DNA of 64,000 nt from Deinococcus puniceus (GCF_001644565.1 NZ_CP011387.1:1782501-1846500); one strand, 5' to 3'; positions 27,978 to 36,374 are shown, numbered from the stretch's first letter. The notes: generated by a model from the letters alone, not told the origin. Numbers and translations are program-made.

Positions 27978-29807
27978 ATGTTGTCCCGTCCGAGCCGTTC
28001 TATGGCGTTGCCTGCCGATGCAGACCCCAACGCGCCGCGTCCCAAACGCGATCCCAAACAACTGTTGCGCCTGTTGGCCTATGCCCGCCCCTACTGGAAA
28101 TTGTTCGTGCTGGGCCTGCTGGCGACCCTCGTTTCCAGCGGCCTGAATCTGGTGTTTCCCAGCCTGTTCGGACGCCTGATCGACGCTTCTTTTCTGAAAG
28201 TGGGCAGCACCGACACTGGCCCCCTTGACCGTACTGTGCTGAGCTTGCTGGGCATTTTTGCGTTGTCGGCCCTGTTCGGTGCGGCGCAGTCCTACCTGCT
28301 CTCACGGGTGGGAGCCAGCGTGGTGGCCGATCTGAGGCGGGCGCTGTTTTCACACCTGATTACGCTGTCGCCGCGCTTTTTTGGCAACCACAAAACCGGA
28401 GACCTCACCAGTCGCCTCACCGCCGATGTAGGCACCGTACAAACTGTGACCAGCACGGCATTGGCGCAGTTGGCCGCTCAGACGGTGAGCCTGATCGGGG
28501 CCGTGATCCTGCTGATCACCACCAGCCCGCGCTTGAGCCTGCTCACGTTGGCGGTCATTCCGCTCGTCATCGGCACGGCCTTCACCATCGGGCGGCGTAT
28601 TCGTAAGATCAGCCGCACCGTGCAGGACGCTATCGCCGATGCCAACGCCAGCGCCGAAGAAGCCATCAGCGGTGTGCGCGTGGTGCAGAGCTTTACCGCC
28701 GAGAATGTGGAGCGCAGCCGCTACGGACGTGGTGTGATGGCGAGTTTCGTGGCGGCCCTTCAGCGTGCCCAACTGCAAGCCCTGATGGCGGGCGTCATGA
28801 GTTTCCTGACGTTCGGGGCGCTGGCGGTGGTGCTGTGGTATGGCGGGCGGCAGGTCATGGCAGGCGACCTGACCCCTGGCAAACTCGTCAGCTTCCTGAT
28901 CTACGCGCTGCAAGTGGGCGGCACGGTGGCGGCGCTGACCGGGATTTTCAACCAGTTTCAGGAAGCCCTGGGGGCGTCGGGCCGAATCTTCGAACTGATG
29001 GACGAAAAAAGTGACTTGCCTCAGCCGTCCAAGCCCCTGCCATTGGCCCGTGCAGAAGGCCGCGTCGCCTTCCAGAACGTCAACTTCAGGTATGAGGGCG
29101 CACCCATTCTGAACGGCATCAATCTGGACGTGCCCGCCGGACAAGTGGTGGCGCTCGTGGGGCCAAGTGGGGCAGGCAAGACTACCCTCGTGAACCTGAT
29201 TCCCCGCTTCTGGGACGTATCGGAAGGCAACCTCAGTGTGGACGGACATGACGTGCGGGACTACACGCTGGAAGATTTGCGGGCGCAGGTAGGGCTGGTG
29301 CCGCAGGAAACGCTGCTGTTTTCCGGCACTGTCTCCGAAAACATCCTATATGGCCGCCCCGGCGCTACCCCGCAAGACATCGAGGCCGCCGCCCGCGCTG
29401 CCAATGCTCACCAGTTCATCAGCGCCTTCGAGAAGGGCTACGACACGGTTGTAGGCGAGCGCGGCGTGAAACTGTCGGGCGGTCAGCGGCAGCGCGTCGC
29501 CATTGCCCGCGCCATTCTTAAAGACCCGCGCATCTTGATTCTGGACGAGGCGACCAGTGCGCTGGACAACGAATCGGAATCGCTGGTGCAGCAGGCCTTG
29601 GAGACGCTGATGGTGGGCCGCACGACGTTTGTCATCGCCCACCGCCTCAGCACCATTCGCAATGCAGACCGGATCGTGGTGCTGGATGAGGGCCGGATCG
29701 TGCAGGACGGCACGCATGAGGCACTAATGGCGGCGGGCGGCGTGTACCGCGACTTGTACGAACTGCAATTCCGCAAAGAGCAGGAAGCGCGGGCCGAGTT
29801 GGTGTAG
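27978..29807 (+). CDS. ABC exporter (fused membrane and ATPase half-transporter)
   Basis: A 609-residue protein. The six-helix exporter domain covers about residues 25-330 (YWKLFVLGLLATLVSSGLNLV and following helices), with coupling-helix text ISGVRVVQSF. The ATPase domain (about 365-600) has Walker A GPSGAGKTT, Q-loop VPQETLLFSGTVSENI, signature LSGGQRQR, Walker B ILILDEATSALD and H-loop IAHRLSTI. It should act as a homodimer, as in MsbA/BmrA-type lipid or drug exporters; substrate unknown. The ATG at 27978 was chosen for the upstream TACCCT. Confidence 0.92.
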   Translation: MLSRPSRSMALPADADPNAPRPKRDPKQLLRLLAYARPYWKLFVLGLLATLVSSGLNLVFPSLFGRLIDASFLKVGSTDTGPLDRTVLSLLGIFALSALFGAAQSYLLSRVGASVVADLRRALFSHLITLSPRFFGNHKTGDLTSRLTADVGTVQTVTSTALAQLAAQTVSLIGAVILLITTSPRLSLLTLAVIPLVIGTAFTIGRRIRKISRTVQDAIADANASAEEAISGVRVVQSFTAENVERSRYGRGVMASFVAALQRAQLQALMAGVMSFLTFGALAVVLWYGGRQVMAGDLTPGKLVSFLIYALQVGGTVAALTGIFNQFQEALGASGRIFELMDEKSDLPQPSKPLPLARAEGRVAFQNVNFRYEGAPILNGINLDVPAGQVVALVGPSGAGKTTLVNLIPRFWDVSEGNLSVDGHDVRDYTLEDLRAQVGLVPQETLLFSGTVSENILYGRPGATPQDIEAAARAANAHQFISAFEKGYDTVVGERGVKLSGGQRQRVAIARAILKDPRILILDEATSALDNESESLVQQALETLMVGRTTFVIAHRLSTIRNADRIVVLDEGRIVQDGTHEALMAAGGVYRDLYELQFRKEQEARAELV

Positions 29808-29835
29808 TGACTGTTCAAACCCCTGTAGTACAGCA

Positions 29836-29871
29836 AAAGCGCCTGCCCCAATTCACTGGAGCAGGCGCTTT
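29836..29871 (+). terminator. Hairpin terminator after the ABC exporter
   Basis: AAAGCGCCTGC (29836-29846) and GCAGGCGCTTT (29861-29871) form an 11-bp stem. Its right arm (GGAGCAGGCGCTTT) recurs in the hairpin at 34174, on the other side of the IS. Confidence 0.7.
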
Positions 29872-29878
29872 GTCATGC

Positions 29879-29884
29879 CTCGAT
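29879..29884. repeat. Left target-site duplication of the split IS
   Basis: CTCGAT immediately precedes the left inverted repeat; the same six bases follow the right inverted repeat at 33524-33529. Confidence 0.75.
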
Positions 29885-29921
29885 CAAGAGTTTCCACGCA
29901 GGGATTTATGGCGACAGCAAC

Positions 29922-29969
29922 GAAGGCCCTTGAGGAGGGGATTGAAATTCCCCGGTCTCGTGGGCCTTC
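29922..29969. other. Nested hairpin in the IS left end
   Basis: GAAGGCCC (29922-29929) and GGGCCTTC (29962-29969) enclose a second stem GGGGA/TCCCC. It lies just before the transposase start (29983). Such structures in IS leaders can block translation of read-through transcripts; that role is inferred. Confidence 0.5.
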
Positions 29970-29982
29970 ATGCGAAGTGTCT

Positions 29983-30789
29983 ATGCCTCGCTCCTCCAGC
30001 CTACCGCTCAGCATCGTCACCGCGTTGTTGAATCGTGCCACCAGTGTGAGTGGTATCGCCCCCTACAGCACCGTCCGGAAAAGCACGCTGTGCCAGTCCC
30101 TGGCACAGCAATCGTTCACGACGACCCAAGATCTCCAGCGTCGAGCCAAGAGCGCGCCGTGTGGCGCGCTCTTGGCTATTGACTTTGTGATGGTGCCGCA
30201 CGCGGGGCTGGAGATGGAGGGTCTGAACTTTCACTACAGCGGTCAGGCGCGGACTCAATTGGGGCACCAGTTCACCTCAGCGGCCTTGGTGAAGTTCGGG
30301 ACCGATCCGACGCCACTGTTGGAGCGGTTCACAGTCTCTCGCCTGTTGGAGACCGCTGCGTATCCGTACCGCACCGCGACCCAAGAGATGATTCACACCG
30401 TCACGCAGTGCCGGGAGGCCGGGGTGTCCATCACTGGGCTGCTGCTGGATGGAGAGTTCGGACGAAATGAGGTCGTGACCTTCAGTCACGACACGCAGAT
30501 CCCCGTGCTGGTGCGAGCCAAGCGGAATATGAGTGTTGAAGTTGAGGGTGAGTCTCTCACCCTCAACGCTCTAGCACAGCGCTTTCCGCCCGAACGGTGC
30601 CATCTCTATGCCGAGTTCGCTTGGCGTGTCCGTCGGCTCTCCGTGTCGCGTGACGTCGGGGCCTTCGATGTGCTCATCATTTGGCGCAAGGTTCACGGCC
30701 AATGGAGCTGCTTTTTTCTGTTCAGCACGTTTGATGCTGCCTTCACCGTCCGGGCGCTGCTGCGGGCCTGGAAGGCCCGCTGGGGCATC
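29983..30789 (+). pseudogene. DDE transposase, 5' part (disrupted)
   Basis: 269 codons of a transposase from the ATG at 29983. Likely catalytic aspartates are in ALLAIDFVMVPH (near residue 68) and GLLLDGEFGR (near 155). The frame leaves homology right after ARWGI at 30789, where the recombinase element begins. The continuation of the same protein is found at 33253-33492. It is related to the IS4/IS701/ISH3 group; the exact family is not assigned. The broken product lacks the C-terminal acidic residue and should be inactive. Confidence 0.8.
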
Positions 30790-30806
30790 GAGACGGGCCA
30801 ACTCGA

Positions 30807-32981
30807 TTACGGTGATACATCTCGAACCTCCGGTTCTTCCAGCATTGAAGTGGCTTTGCTGACCCATTGCCGATGTTGCCGAGCGCCGATGGGTTCAGCT
30901 CTCAAGACTTGGAGTCGCCTGACCTCCGCATCATCCGCCCAGATTCGCCAGGTTCCCCCTTGTTTCAGTTGTTCTCCCTTCACGATGTCTCGGTGCAGCC
31001 AGCCGTACAACGTTACGACCGGCATGTTCAGCCTCTGTGCCAATCCATCCAGCGTCCACCAGTCCCCCGCCCGCGGGGGACGCCTTGAAGGGACGGCACG
31101 TCCATCTGTGCCCTTTGAAAACCGAAGGCCCAGACGTTGAGCCAGACTCCGAACTTGGGCCGCATTCCAAGTGGTTCGACGTTTGGGTGGACGCAGCCCG
31201 GCTGCATTGAGTTCGTCAGCCATCTCCAGTGCCGTTTTTTCCTGTGTCACCCCCGCCTCGACCCGTGCACACAGCTCCGCATATGTACTGACCTGATCGA
31301 GCCGGGCGACGGGTCGAATCAGTTGACCCCCTGTCACATTTCCCCCCTGCCATTCGATGCGCACGTCCATTCGCTCATCATTGACTGCGCCCCAGAGCGT
31401 GATCTGTTTGACGACCAGGCGCAGGACCTCCTTGCGATCCTGCATCGTTGTGGTCGATGCAGACCAGAGTGCGGGCAAGGCCGTTGACAGGGTCTGTACC
31501 TGAAGGATCTCGGCTGGGGTCAACTGCCGTGGGCGCAGATGAACGTGTCGCTCGTACTCCTCTTTCAAGGTTCGCTCAGCCTCTAATGCCTGCTCCCAAG
31601 CGCGTTCCAGGGAACGCGCGACGAGACGGTGTTCGGGCTCCACTCCCCGATACTGACGGGCAGCACGCTCTGCCTCATAGTGCGCCCGTTCCAAGCGGGC
31701 GTGCCAGTGCTGATCCAAAGCTTCACGATCCCGATTCAGCGCGGCCTGTGCTTCGAGGGAGAGGGCCACACTGACCGGCGTCAAGGCCTCAAGCAACTGA
31801 GCCGTCACCCAGTGGTCGACCACCGCACCTGTACAGCTGAAACAGGGTGAACCTGCGTAATCCGATACCTGTCGGATGCAGTTGTAACGCAATGCTGATC
31901 CACCGAGTGCGGTGTGATAGGAGACCACCATCCGGTGCCCACAGTGTCCGCACCTCAGCACACCACTGAGGAGCCCAGTGCCCCGTTTCGGGGCACCCGA
32001 CAACGATGCGATATTGCGGTTGGCGGCCATACGAGCGACATTCTGTTGGTACTGCTCCCAACTGATGTACGCGGGCACATGCTCTTTCAGCAACACATGC
32101 CACTGGCTCGGCGGCAGTGTCACCCGTCCGGTCGAGCTTCGTCCAGCCAGCTTTTTCTTGGGGTCGACCTGCCGTCGGCCATACGCATACACTCCCGCGT
32201 ACATCGGATTGTGCAGCAGATTCTGCAGGGTCATCCGGTTGGGTCGGCGCCACGTCAAGAGGCCCCCACCAGCGCGCGTCCGCTCGCGGACGCCCAGCTG
32301 AATCCGTTCCTCCACCAGGTAGTGGAGTACGGCATGCAGGGTGCCCAATTCCTCAAATTTACGGAAGATCAACCGGATCACCTGTTGTACTTGCTCATCT
32401 GGATCCAGCTGAATCTGGCCGTACACATCCCGGAGATAGCCGCTCGGCGTCGGTGTGCCCAACGCACCCCGGCGGGCCTTGTTGAGTTTGCCCTGATGCA
32501 TGCGGTTCTTGAGAATATGCAGCTCTGCTTCACTCATCGTGCCTTTGAGACCGAGGAGCAGTCGATCGTTGTAGTCGGCCGGATTGTAGATCCCGTCTGT
32601 GTCTCCAATCAAAGTTTGGAATAAGGCACAGACCTCCAGCAGGTGGTGCCAGTCGCGGTTCGAGCGGGCCAGTCGGCTCATCTCAATGCCGAGAATCAAC
32701 CCAACGTGACCGAGGCTCACCTCGGTCACCAGGCGGGTGAAGCCCGGACGGCCCGCGGCGCTCGTTCCAGATTTTCCCTGGTCATCATCGATGACCAGCA
32801 CGCGTTCTGGAGCCCAGCCCAGAGTGGCGGCGTGATGGACGAGCGCGTACTGGAGACGGGTCGATTCCTGATGCTGCTGAAGTTGGGCCAGCGTGGATTG
32901 GCGCACGTAAACGATGGCCAGCCGGTCGAGGTGGTTCACCTCGATCTTGTGATGACGTCGCACTTCAATGGACGCGGTCAT
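30807..32981 (-). CDS. Large serine recombinase
   Basis: 724 residues. The N-terminal resolvase domain has IVYVRQST (Ser29 likely nucleophile), DDDQGKSGTSAAGRPGF and EMSRLARSNRDW. A recombinase domain follows (about 160-290, with TPSGYLRDVYGQI and NPMYAGVYAYGRR). Next comes a zinc-ribbon (LLSGVLRCGHCGHRM with later CIRQ and CFSC cysteines near 340-385), then a coiled-coil (about 420-480), and a C-terminal region with a MerR/excisionase-like helix-turn-helix (LDGLAQRLNMPVVTLYGWLHRD). It should cut and rejoin att sites of its own element. The stop lies 15 bases inside the left edge. Frame is intact. Confidence 0.92.
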   Translation of the reverse strand: MTASIEVRRHHKIEVNHLDRLAIVYVRQSTLAQLQQHQESTRLQYALVHHAATLGWAPERVLVIDDDQGKSGTSAAGRPGFTRLVTEVSLGHVGLILGIEMSRLARSNRDWHHLLEVCALFQTLIGDTDGIYNPADYNDRLLLGLKGTMSEAELHILKNRMHQGKLNKARRGALGTPTPSGYLRDVYGQIQLDPDEQVQQVIRLIFRKFEELGTLHAVLHYLVEERIQLGVRERTRAGGGLLTWRRPNRMTLQNLLHNPMYAGVYAYGRRQVDPKKKLAGRSSTGRVTLPPSQWHVLLKEHVPAYISWEQYQQNVARMAANRNIASLSGAPKRGTGLLSGVLRCGHCGHRMVVSYHTALGGSALRYNCIRQVSDYAGSPCFSCTGAVVDHWVTAQLLEALTPVSVALSLEAQAALNRDREALDQHWHARLERAHYEAERAARQYRGVEPEHRLVARSLERAWEQALEAERTLKEEYERHVHLRPRQLTPAEILQVQTLSTALPALWSASTTTMQDRKEVLRLVVKQITLWGAVNDERMDVRIEWQGGNVTGGQLIRPVARLDQVSTYAELCARVEAGVTQEKTALEMADELNAAGLRPPKRRTTWNAAQVRSLAQRLGLRFSKGTDGRAVPSRRPPRAGDWWTLDGLAQRLNMPVVTLYGWLHRDIVKGEQLKQGGTWRIWADDAEVRRLQVLRAEPIGARQHRQWVSKATSMLEEPEVRDVSP

Positions 32982-33122
32982 GAGGCTCCTGCGTCTTTTC
33001 CGATGTGGTGGTCTGTAATTGCCGTTCCAGCAACCGAATCAACACCTGGAGCAGGCGTTGCTGACGTGCTGGAGAAAGGCTCAGCCAGAGGGTCGACGGG
33101 GGGGGAGATTCGATCCGGGCAT
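32965..33122 (-). pseudogene. Small recombinase-associated protein, frameshifted at a C8 run
   Basis: From the ATG at 33122 the frame reads MPGSNLPP and then meets a run of eight C (plus-strand G8 at 33098-33105). In the zero frame it stops after 13 codons. A one-base change at the run opens a continuous frame with WLSLSPARQQRLLQVLIRLL and TTSEKTQEPHDRVH, ending at 32965 and overlapping the recombinase start by 17 bases. Small helical proteins of this kind often precede such recombinases. It is either decayed, a sequencing error, or expressed by slippage. Confidence 0.55.
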
Positions 33123-33144
33123 AGGTGACCGTCCTCTACAAGAG

Positions 33145-33161
33145 CCGCAGCTCCGCTGCGG
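33145..33161. other. Short perfect hairpin near the recombinase-element right end
   Basis: CCGCAGC, loop TCC, GCTGCGG. It lies between the element edge and the small accessory gene, so it may be an operator or part of an att/regulatory region. Confidence 0.35.
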
Positions 33162-33252
33162 TGGATAAAGCGAGCGAGCCGAACGAGGCTGTCCAACCCA
33201 ATGATAGGCCGAGTGGCTTCCAGCTTTACAGCGGTACTGGTGTTGGGACGTG

Positions 33253-33492
33253 GAAGTGATTCACCGCTTGATGAAGCAAAATCTCGGTCTAGCACGCTGC
33301 CGCTGTCGAACCATTCAGGCTCAAGATAACTGGGCCTGGTGTGTGGTGGAGGCTCTTCATGCGGTGCTACTCGTCCGTCAGGAGCAGCCGCAATTAACGT
33401 GGCGAGCGGCTCAGCACCGAGCGGCACAACACACAGAATTGTACGTCCTGACCGAGGTGCAGCCTGTACCACAACACCTCCACGCCGCCTGA
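33253..33492 (+). pseudogene. DDE transposase, 3' part (disrupted)
   Basis: 80 codons including the stop, beginning EVIHRLMKQNLGLARCRCRT. This is the expected continuation after WGI at 30789 and supplies the third acidic residue (E of EVIHR). With the insert removed, both halves are in the same frame and give 348 residues. It ends 18 bases before the right inverted repeat. Confidence 0.8.
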
Positions 33493-33523
33493 CACGCGAT
33501 TGGGAGAGTGGTGGAAACTCTTG

Positions 33524-33529
33524 CTCGAT
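33524..33529. repeat. Right target-site duplication of the split IS
   Basis: CTCGAT directly after the right inverted repeat, matching 29879-29884. Confidence 0.75.
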
Positions 33530-33551
33530 CCCTTGCGGCTTGATCTACCGA

Positions 33552-34145
33552 TCAGCTCAACACTCCCGCATACACTTCATCCAGCGTCAAAGTGCTCCCC
33601 AAACAGGCCAGATCAACGGCCTCTTGACCGCGCCGCTCGGTTTCCTGCCAGCCGTCAGCCGTGCGCTCAATCACCCGAAGGTGTCGTTGGGAAGGACTGA
33701 CGATCAAGTACATCTGCAGGCTGGGCAAGCTGGTATAGGCCCACACTTTGTCGGTGCGGTCTGTGTGGCCCGTACTCGGACTGAGGACTTCTATCAGCAG
33801 ACAAGGCGCTTGACTGACGACGCTCTCAGGGGTCATCGGTTCGCAGGTCACGACGACATCGGGGTAAAAGTACACCCGTTTTCCGGTGGGACTTGAGGTA
33901 TTGACCCTCATATCGGCGGCGTACACTCGGCATCCCTGACGGCGGGCCGCGCCCAAGAGGGTGGCTGCGATATTGAGAACGATTTCGCCGTGTGCGCTAC
34001 TGGCCCCGGCCTGTGCATAGAGTCCATCGCCGTGGAGGGGATACACGTACCCCGCCACAAACTCCCGCTTGAACGGACTCAGCGGCTCTGTTCGCAGGTA
34101 CTCCTCTTCGGTCATTTCCCAAAAAACCGGGGGAGGATGGCTCAT
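33552..34145 (-). CDS. Uma2 family endonuclease-like protein (DUF820)
   Basis: A 197-residue PD-(D/E)XK-fold protein. It carries the Uma2 pattern MTEEEYLRTE, FVAGYVYPL, GCRVYAADMRVN, VYFYPDVVVTCEP and CLLIEVLSPST; the D of YPDVVV and the E-V-L of LIEVLS are the likely active-site residues. The family is abundant in cyanobacteria and deinococci and has no settled role. The start at 34145 is set by TACCCT six bases before the ATG; a longer frame runs back into the hairpin region. The 3' end lies 22 bases from the IS target duplication. Confidence 0.85.
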   Translation of the reverse strand: MSHPPPVFWEMTEEEYLRTEPLSPFKREFVAGYVYPLHGDGLYAQAGASSAHGEIVLNIAATLLGAARRQGCRVYAADMRVNTSSPTGKRVYFYPDVVVTCEPMTPESVVSQAPCLLIEVLSPSTGHTDRTDKVWAYTSLPSLQMYLIVSPSQRHLRVIERTADGWQETERRGQEAVDLACLGSTLTLDEVYAGVLS

Positions 34146-34151
34146 AGCCTT

Positions 34152-34157
34152 AGGGTA
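34152..34157 (-). promoter_or_regulatory. -10 hexamer of the Uma2 gene
   Basis: TACCCT then AAGGCT and the ATG at 34145, minus strand; nearly the same sequence as upstream of the ABC exporter (27965). Confidence 0.5.
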
Positions 34158-34173
34158 CAGCTTGAGAAAAGAA

Positions 34174-34209
34174 CGCGCCCGCTCCAGATCACCGGAGCAG
34201 GCGCTTTTA
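34174..34209 (-). terminator. Hairpin terminator after murA
   Basis: On the minus strand GCGCCTGCTCC pairs with GGAGCGGGCGC (one mismatch) and is followed by GTTCTTTTCTC. It lies between the murA stop and the Uma2 promoter. Confidence 0.6.
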
Positions 34210-34338
34210 TTCAAGTTTACAGCATTTGTCATAATAATGACCGAGCGAAGCGAGTGAATTTTACCGAGCAGGACGGAGAATGGAGCCAGCGAAAGTCCCT
34301 TTTTTCGGTGGCGTAATTCGGAGAACTGCTCTAAAATC

Positions 34339-35622
34339 TCAGTCCATGGCGCTGGCTAAGGCTGGCTCCGGCTGGCGGGCGTCAGCTCCCAGCCCACGCA
34401 GGCGCTCGGCCAGGCGTTCGTAGCCCCGGTTCAAAAACTGCACCCCGTCGATCACGGTTTCGCCCTCGCAAGTCAGGGCCGCGATGAACAGGGCGGCTCC
34501 AGCCCGCAAGTCGGCGGCCTTCACGGGTGCGGCATGCAGCTTGGCCCCCTGAATGACCTGCGTATAGCCGCTGACCGTAATATCCGCGCCCATGCGGTGA
34601 AGCTCGGCCACATGCGTCAGGCGATCCGGGTACACGGGATCTTGCACCACGCTGGTGCCGGGAATGGTCGCCAGCAGGGTACTCATCTGCGGCTGCACGT
34701 CGGTGGGAAAACCGGGGTAACTCTGGGTGGTCACGTTCACGGGTTTCAGGTCACGGTTAGTAGCGTCGACCACCAACGTTTTGCCCGATTCCGTGATGTC
34801 CACGCCCATTTCGGTCAGTTTTTCGGTCACGGCCCGCAGGTGATCGGGGCGCACGTTGGTCAGCGTAATGCGGCTGCGGGTGGCGGCGGCAGCGATCATA
34901 AAGGTGGCCGCTTCGATCCGGTCAGGAATCACGGTATATTCACCGCCGCGCAGGGCGGGTACGCCGTGAATGGTCAGGGTATTGGTGCCCGCGCCCTCGA
35001 TGCGTGCGCCGAGGCTGTTCAGGAACTCGATCATGTCGATCACGTCGGTATCGATGGAAGCGTTCTCCAGCACCACCACGCCGTCTCCGAGGGTAGCGGC
35101 CAACACGGCGTTATGGGTGCCGCCCACCGTCAGCAGCTCAAAGGCAAACGTGCCATTCAGGCTGCCGGTGCGCTCGGCTGCAAAGTCGCCGCCGTCCTCG
35201 GTGATCTGCGCCCCCAATGCCCGGAACGCCTTGACGTGCTGGTCTACCGGACGCGGCCCCCACGCACAGCCGCCCGGCATGCTCACGGTGGCCTTCCCCG
35301 CGCGGGCCAGAATCGCGCCCATGATGATAAAACTGGCCCGCATTTTGCTGACCAATGCATAGGGCGCGTGCGTGTTCAGAATTTCGGGGGTATAGAGGCT
35401 CAGGCTGTTGGGGCCGACCCAAGCGTGCCGCGTGCCGATATGGTGTGCCAAATCCAGAATCGTATCCACGTCGCTGAGGCGCGGAATGCCGTGCAAAGTG
35501 ACCGGCTCACTGCTGAGGAGGCTGGCGACAATAATCGGCAAGGCCGCGTTTTTGCTGGACTGAACGGCGATCTCGCCGCCAAGTTCGCGGCCTCCCTGAA
35601 TGTGCAGTGGGGTCAGTTGCAT
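34339..35622 (-). CDS. murA: UDP-N-acetylglucosamine 1-carboxyvinyltransferase
   Basis: A 427-residue EPSP-synthase-fold enzyme that transfers enolpyruvate to UDP-GlcNAc, the first committed step of peptidoglycan synthesis. The N-terminal SSKNAALPI substrate block is present. The active loop reads MPGGCAWGPRPVDQH with Cys119 (the residue alkylated by fosfomycin in cysteine-type enzymes). YPGFPTDVQPQM near residue 300 is another conserved block. The start at 35622 follows AAGGAAA; the longer frame would add an unrelated 46-residue leader. It is monocistronic. Confidence 0.96.
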   Translation of the reverse strand: MQLTPLHIQGGRELGGEIAVQSSKNAALPIIVASLLSSEPVTLHGIPRLSDVDTILDLAHHIGTRHAWVGPNSLSLYTPEILNTHAPYALVSKMRASFIIMGAILARAGKATVSMPGGCAWGPRPVDQHVKAFRALGAQITEDGGDFAAERTGSLNGTFAFELLTVGGTHNAVLAATLGDGVVVLENASIDTDVIDMIEFLNSLGARIEGAGTNTLTIHGVPALRGGEYTVIPDRIEAATFMIAAAATRSRITLTNVRPDHLRAVTEKLTEMGVDITESGKTLVVDATNRDLKPVNVTTQSYPGFPTDVQPQMSTLLATIPGTSVVQDPVYPDRLTHVAELHRMGADITVSGYTQVIQGAKLHAAPVKAADLRAGAALFIAALTCEGETVIDGVQFLNRGYERLAERLRGLGADARQPEPALASAMD

Positions 35623-35861
35623 GAGGTTTCCTTTTACAGCGCGGGGGCGCGGGGGGGTAGAGTTGGTGTGCCAGTCGAGCTTGGCAGGGGGTAAGGACAA
35701 CAAGGCCAGTGTCGTTGGCGGATGTCCTCGTAACAGGTGCATCTTACACACGATACTCACTGCGCGTCTAGACCGACTTTGCTTTCCTCCTTTGGGGGTA
35801 GAGTCAGACTCACCTCACTTCTGCTACTCAGGGCCGCCTCTTGAGTCAGGTGAGGGTGATG

Positions 35862-35890
35862 TTGAGGTCACTGTTCATGCGTGCTACGCT
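35862..35890 (+). promoter_or_regulatory. Candidate promoter of the small ribbon-helix-helix-like gene
   Basis: TTGAGG (35862-35867), 17 bases, TACGCT (35885-35890). It would give a leader of about 125 bases before the ATG at 36024. The rest of 35623-36023 shows no gene; its left end holds the murA ribosome-binding site. Confidence 0.4.
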
Positions 35891-35979
35891 GCCCACAGGC
35901 CCAAGTTTCAACCGTTTTGCTGTGGTATCCCGGATTCTTTCCCGCCCTCCCCTCTCATATTCTCCCCACGCTTTCCCAT

Positions 35980-36007
35980 GTCATTCAGCGAGTGTCATTC
36001 AGCGAGG
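35980..36007 (+). repeat. Tandem 14-bp duplication
   Basis: GTCATTCAGCGAGT followed directly by GTCATTCAGCGAGG, ending 16 bases before the next start codon, inside its leader. Confidence 0.6.
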
Positions 36008-36023
36008 GCCGAGCAGGAGCGTC

Positions 36024-36248
36024 ATGCCCAAGAAAGACCGTAAACGCTTGCAGGTGGTCATCAGCGACGAGCAGGACGCGCTGCTGACGCGCACAGCGTA
36101 TGAATTGTCCAGCCCAGAACGGCTGATCAGCAAGAGCGAAGTGGTGCGCCTCGCCATAGAAAAAATTGCCAGAGAACTCGGTGAAGGCGAGAATATGGAA
36201 GAGTACCGCGCCATCTTGGATCAGACCGAACCCGCCGACGACTCCTGA
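36024..36248 (+). CDS. Small ribbon-helix-helix-like protein
   Basis: A 74-residue basic-then-acidic protein: MPKKDRKRLQVVISDEQDALL (strand, then helix), followed by LISKSEVVRLAIEKIARELG (second helix). The strand-helix-helix order, together with SKSEVVRLAI, resembles MetJ/Arc-type DNA-binding proteins. GCAGGAG lies about six bases before the ATG. It may autoregulate through the repeats in its leader, which is speculative. Confidence 0.65.
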   Translation: MPKKDRKRLQVVISDEQDALLTRTAYELSSPERLISKSEVVRLAIEKIARELGEGENMEEYRAILDQTEPADDS

Positions 36249-36284
36249 ATTTAGACTGCACCGATTGAACCGCCCAGTCCTGAG

Positions 36285-36324
36285 CCGCCCACCACTGAGC
36301 CGCCTAGTACAGTGGGCGGTCTTT
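36285..36324 (+). terminator. Terminator after the small gene
   Basis: CCGCCCA (36285-36291) and TGGGCGG (36313-36319), then TCTTTC. Two further GAGCCGCC units sit in and before the loop, so alternative pairing is possible. Confidence 0.55.
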
Positions 36325-36374
36325 CACTGGCCTGAACGCGGGGGTACGGCAGATGGAGTGCGCCTCTGCCCGCT

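Larger units (their letters stand above)
30790..33252. mobile_element. Compact serine-recombinase element inserted in the transposase gene
   Basis: A 2463-bp unit whose two ends join the two transposase halves exactly. ATC-GA at the left (GA at 30790-30791) and GA-AGTG at the right (GA at 33253-33254) rejoin to ATC GAA GTG, giving WGI-E-VIH. The shared GA would be the 2-bp core expected for a large serine recombinase. It holds only the recombinase gene, a small overlapping gene and about 130 bases of promoter-side DNA. No cargo is seen. Confidence 0.8.
29885..33523. mobile_element. Insertion sequence interrupted by a serine-recombinase element
   Basis: The ends are 13-bp perfect inverted repeats, CAAGAGTTTCCAC (29885-29897) and GTGGAAACTCTTG (33511-33523), flanked by direct CTCGAT copies. 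Without the inner 2463-bp insert the IS would be about 1176 bp and encode a single 348-residue DDE transposase. It lies between the ABC exporter terminator and the 3' end of the Uma2 gene, so no host gene is broken. Confidence 0.85.

Noticed and set aside
32978..33472. 164-codon minus-strand frame across the right edge of the recombinase element
   Set aside because: It crosses the junction between the element and the transposase 3' half, so it cannot be an inherited gene.
34534..35694. 386-codon frame antisense to murA
   Set aside because: No domain; murA carries all catalytic motifs.
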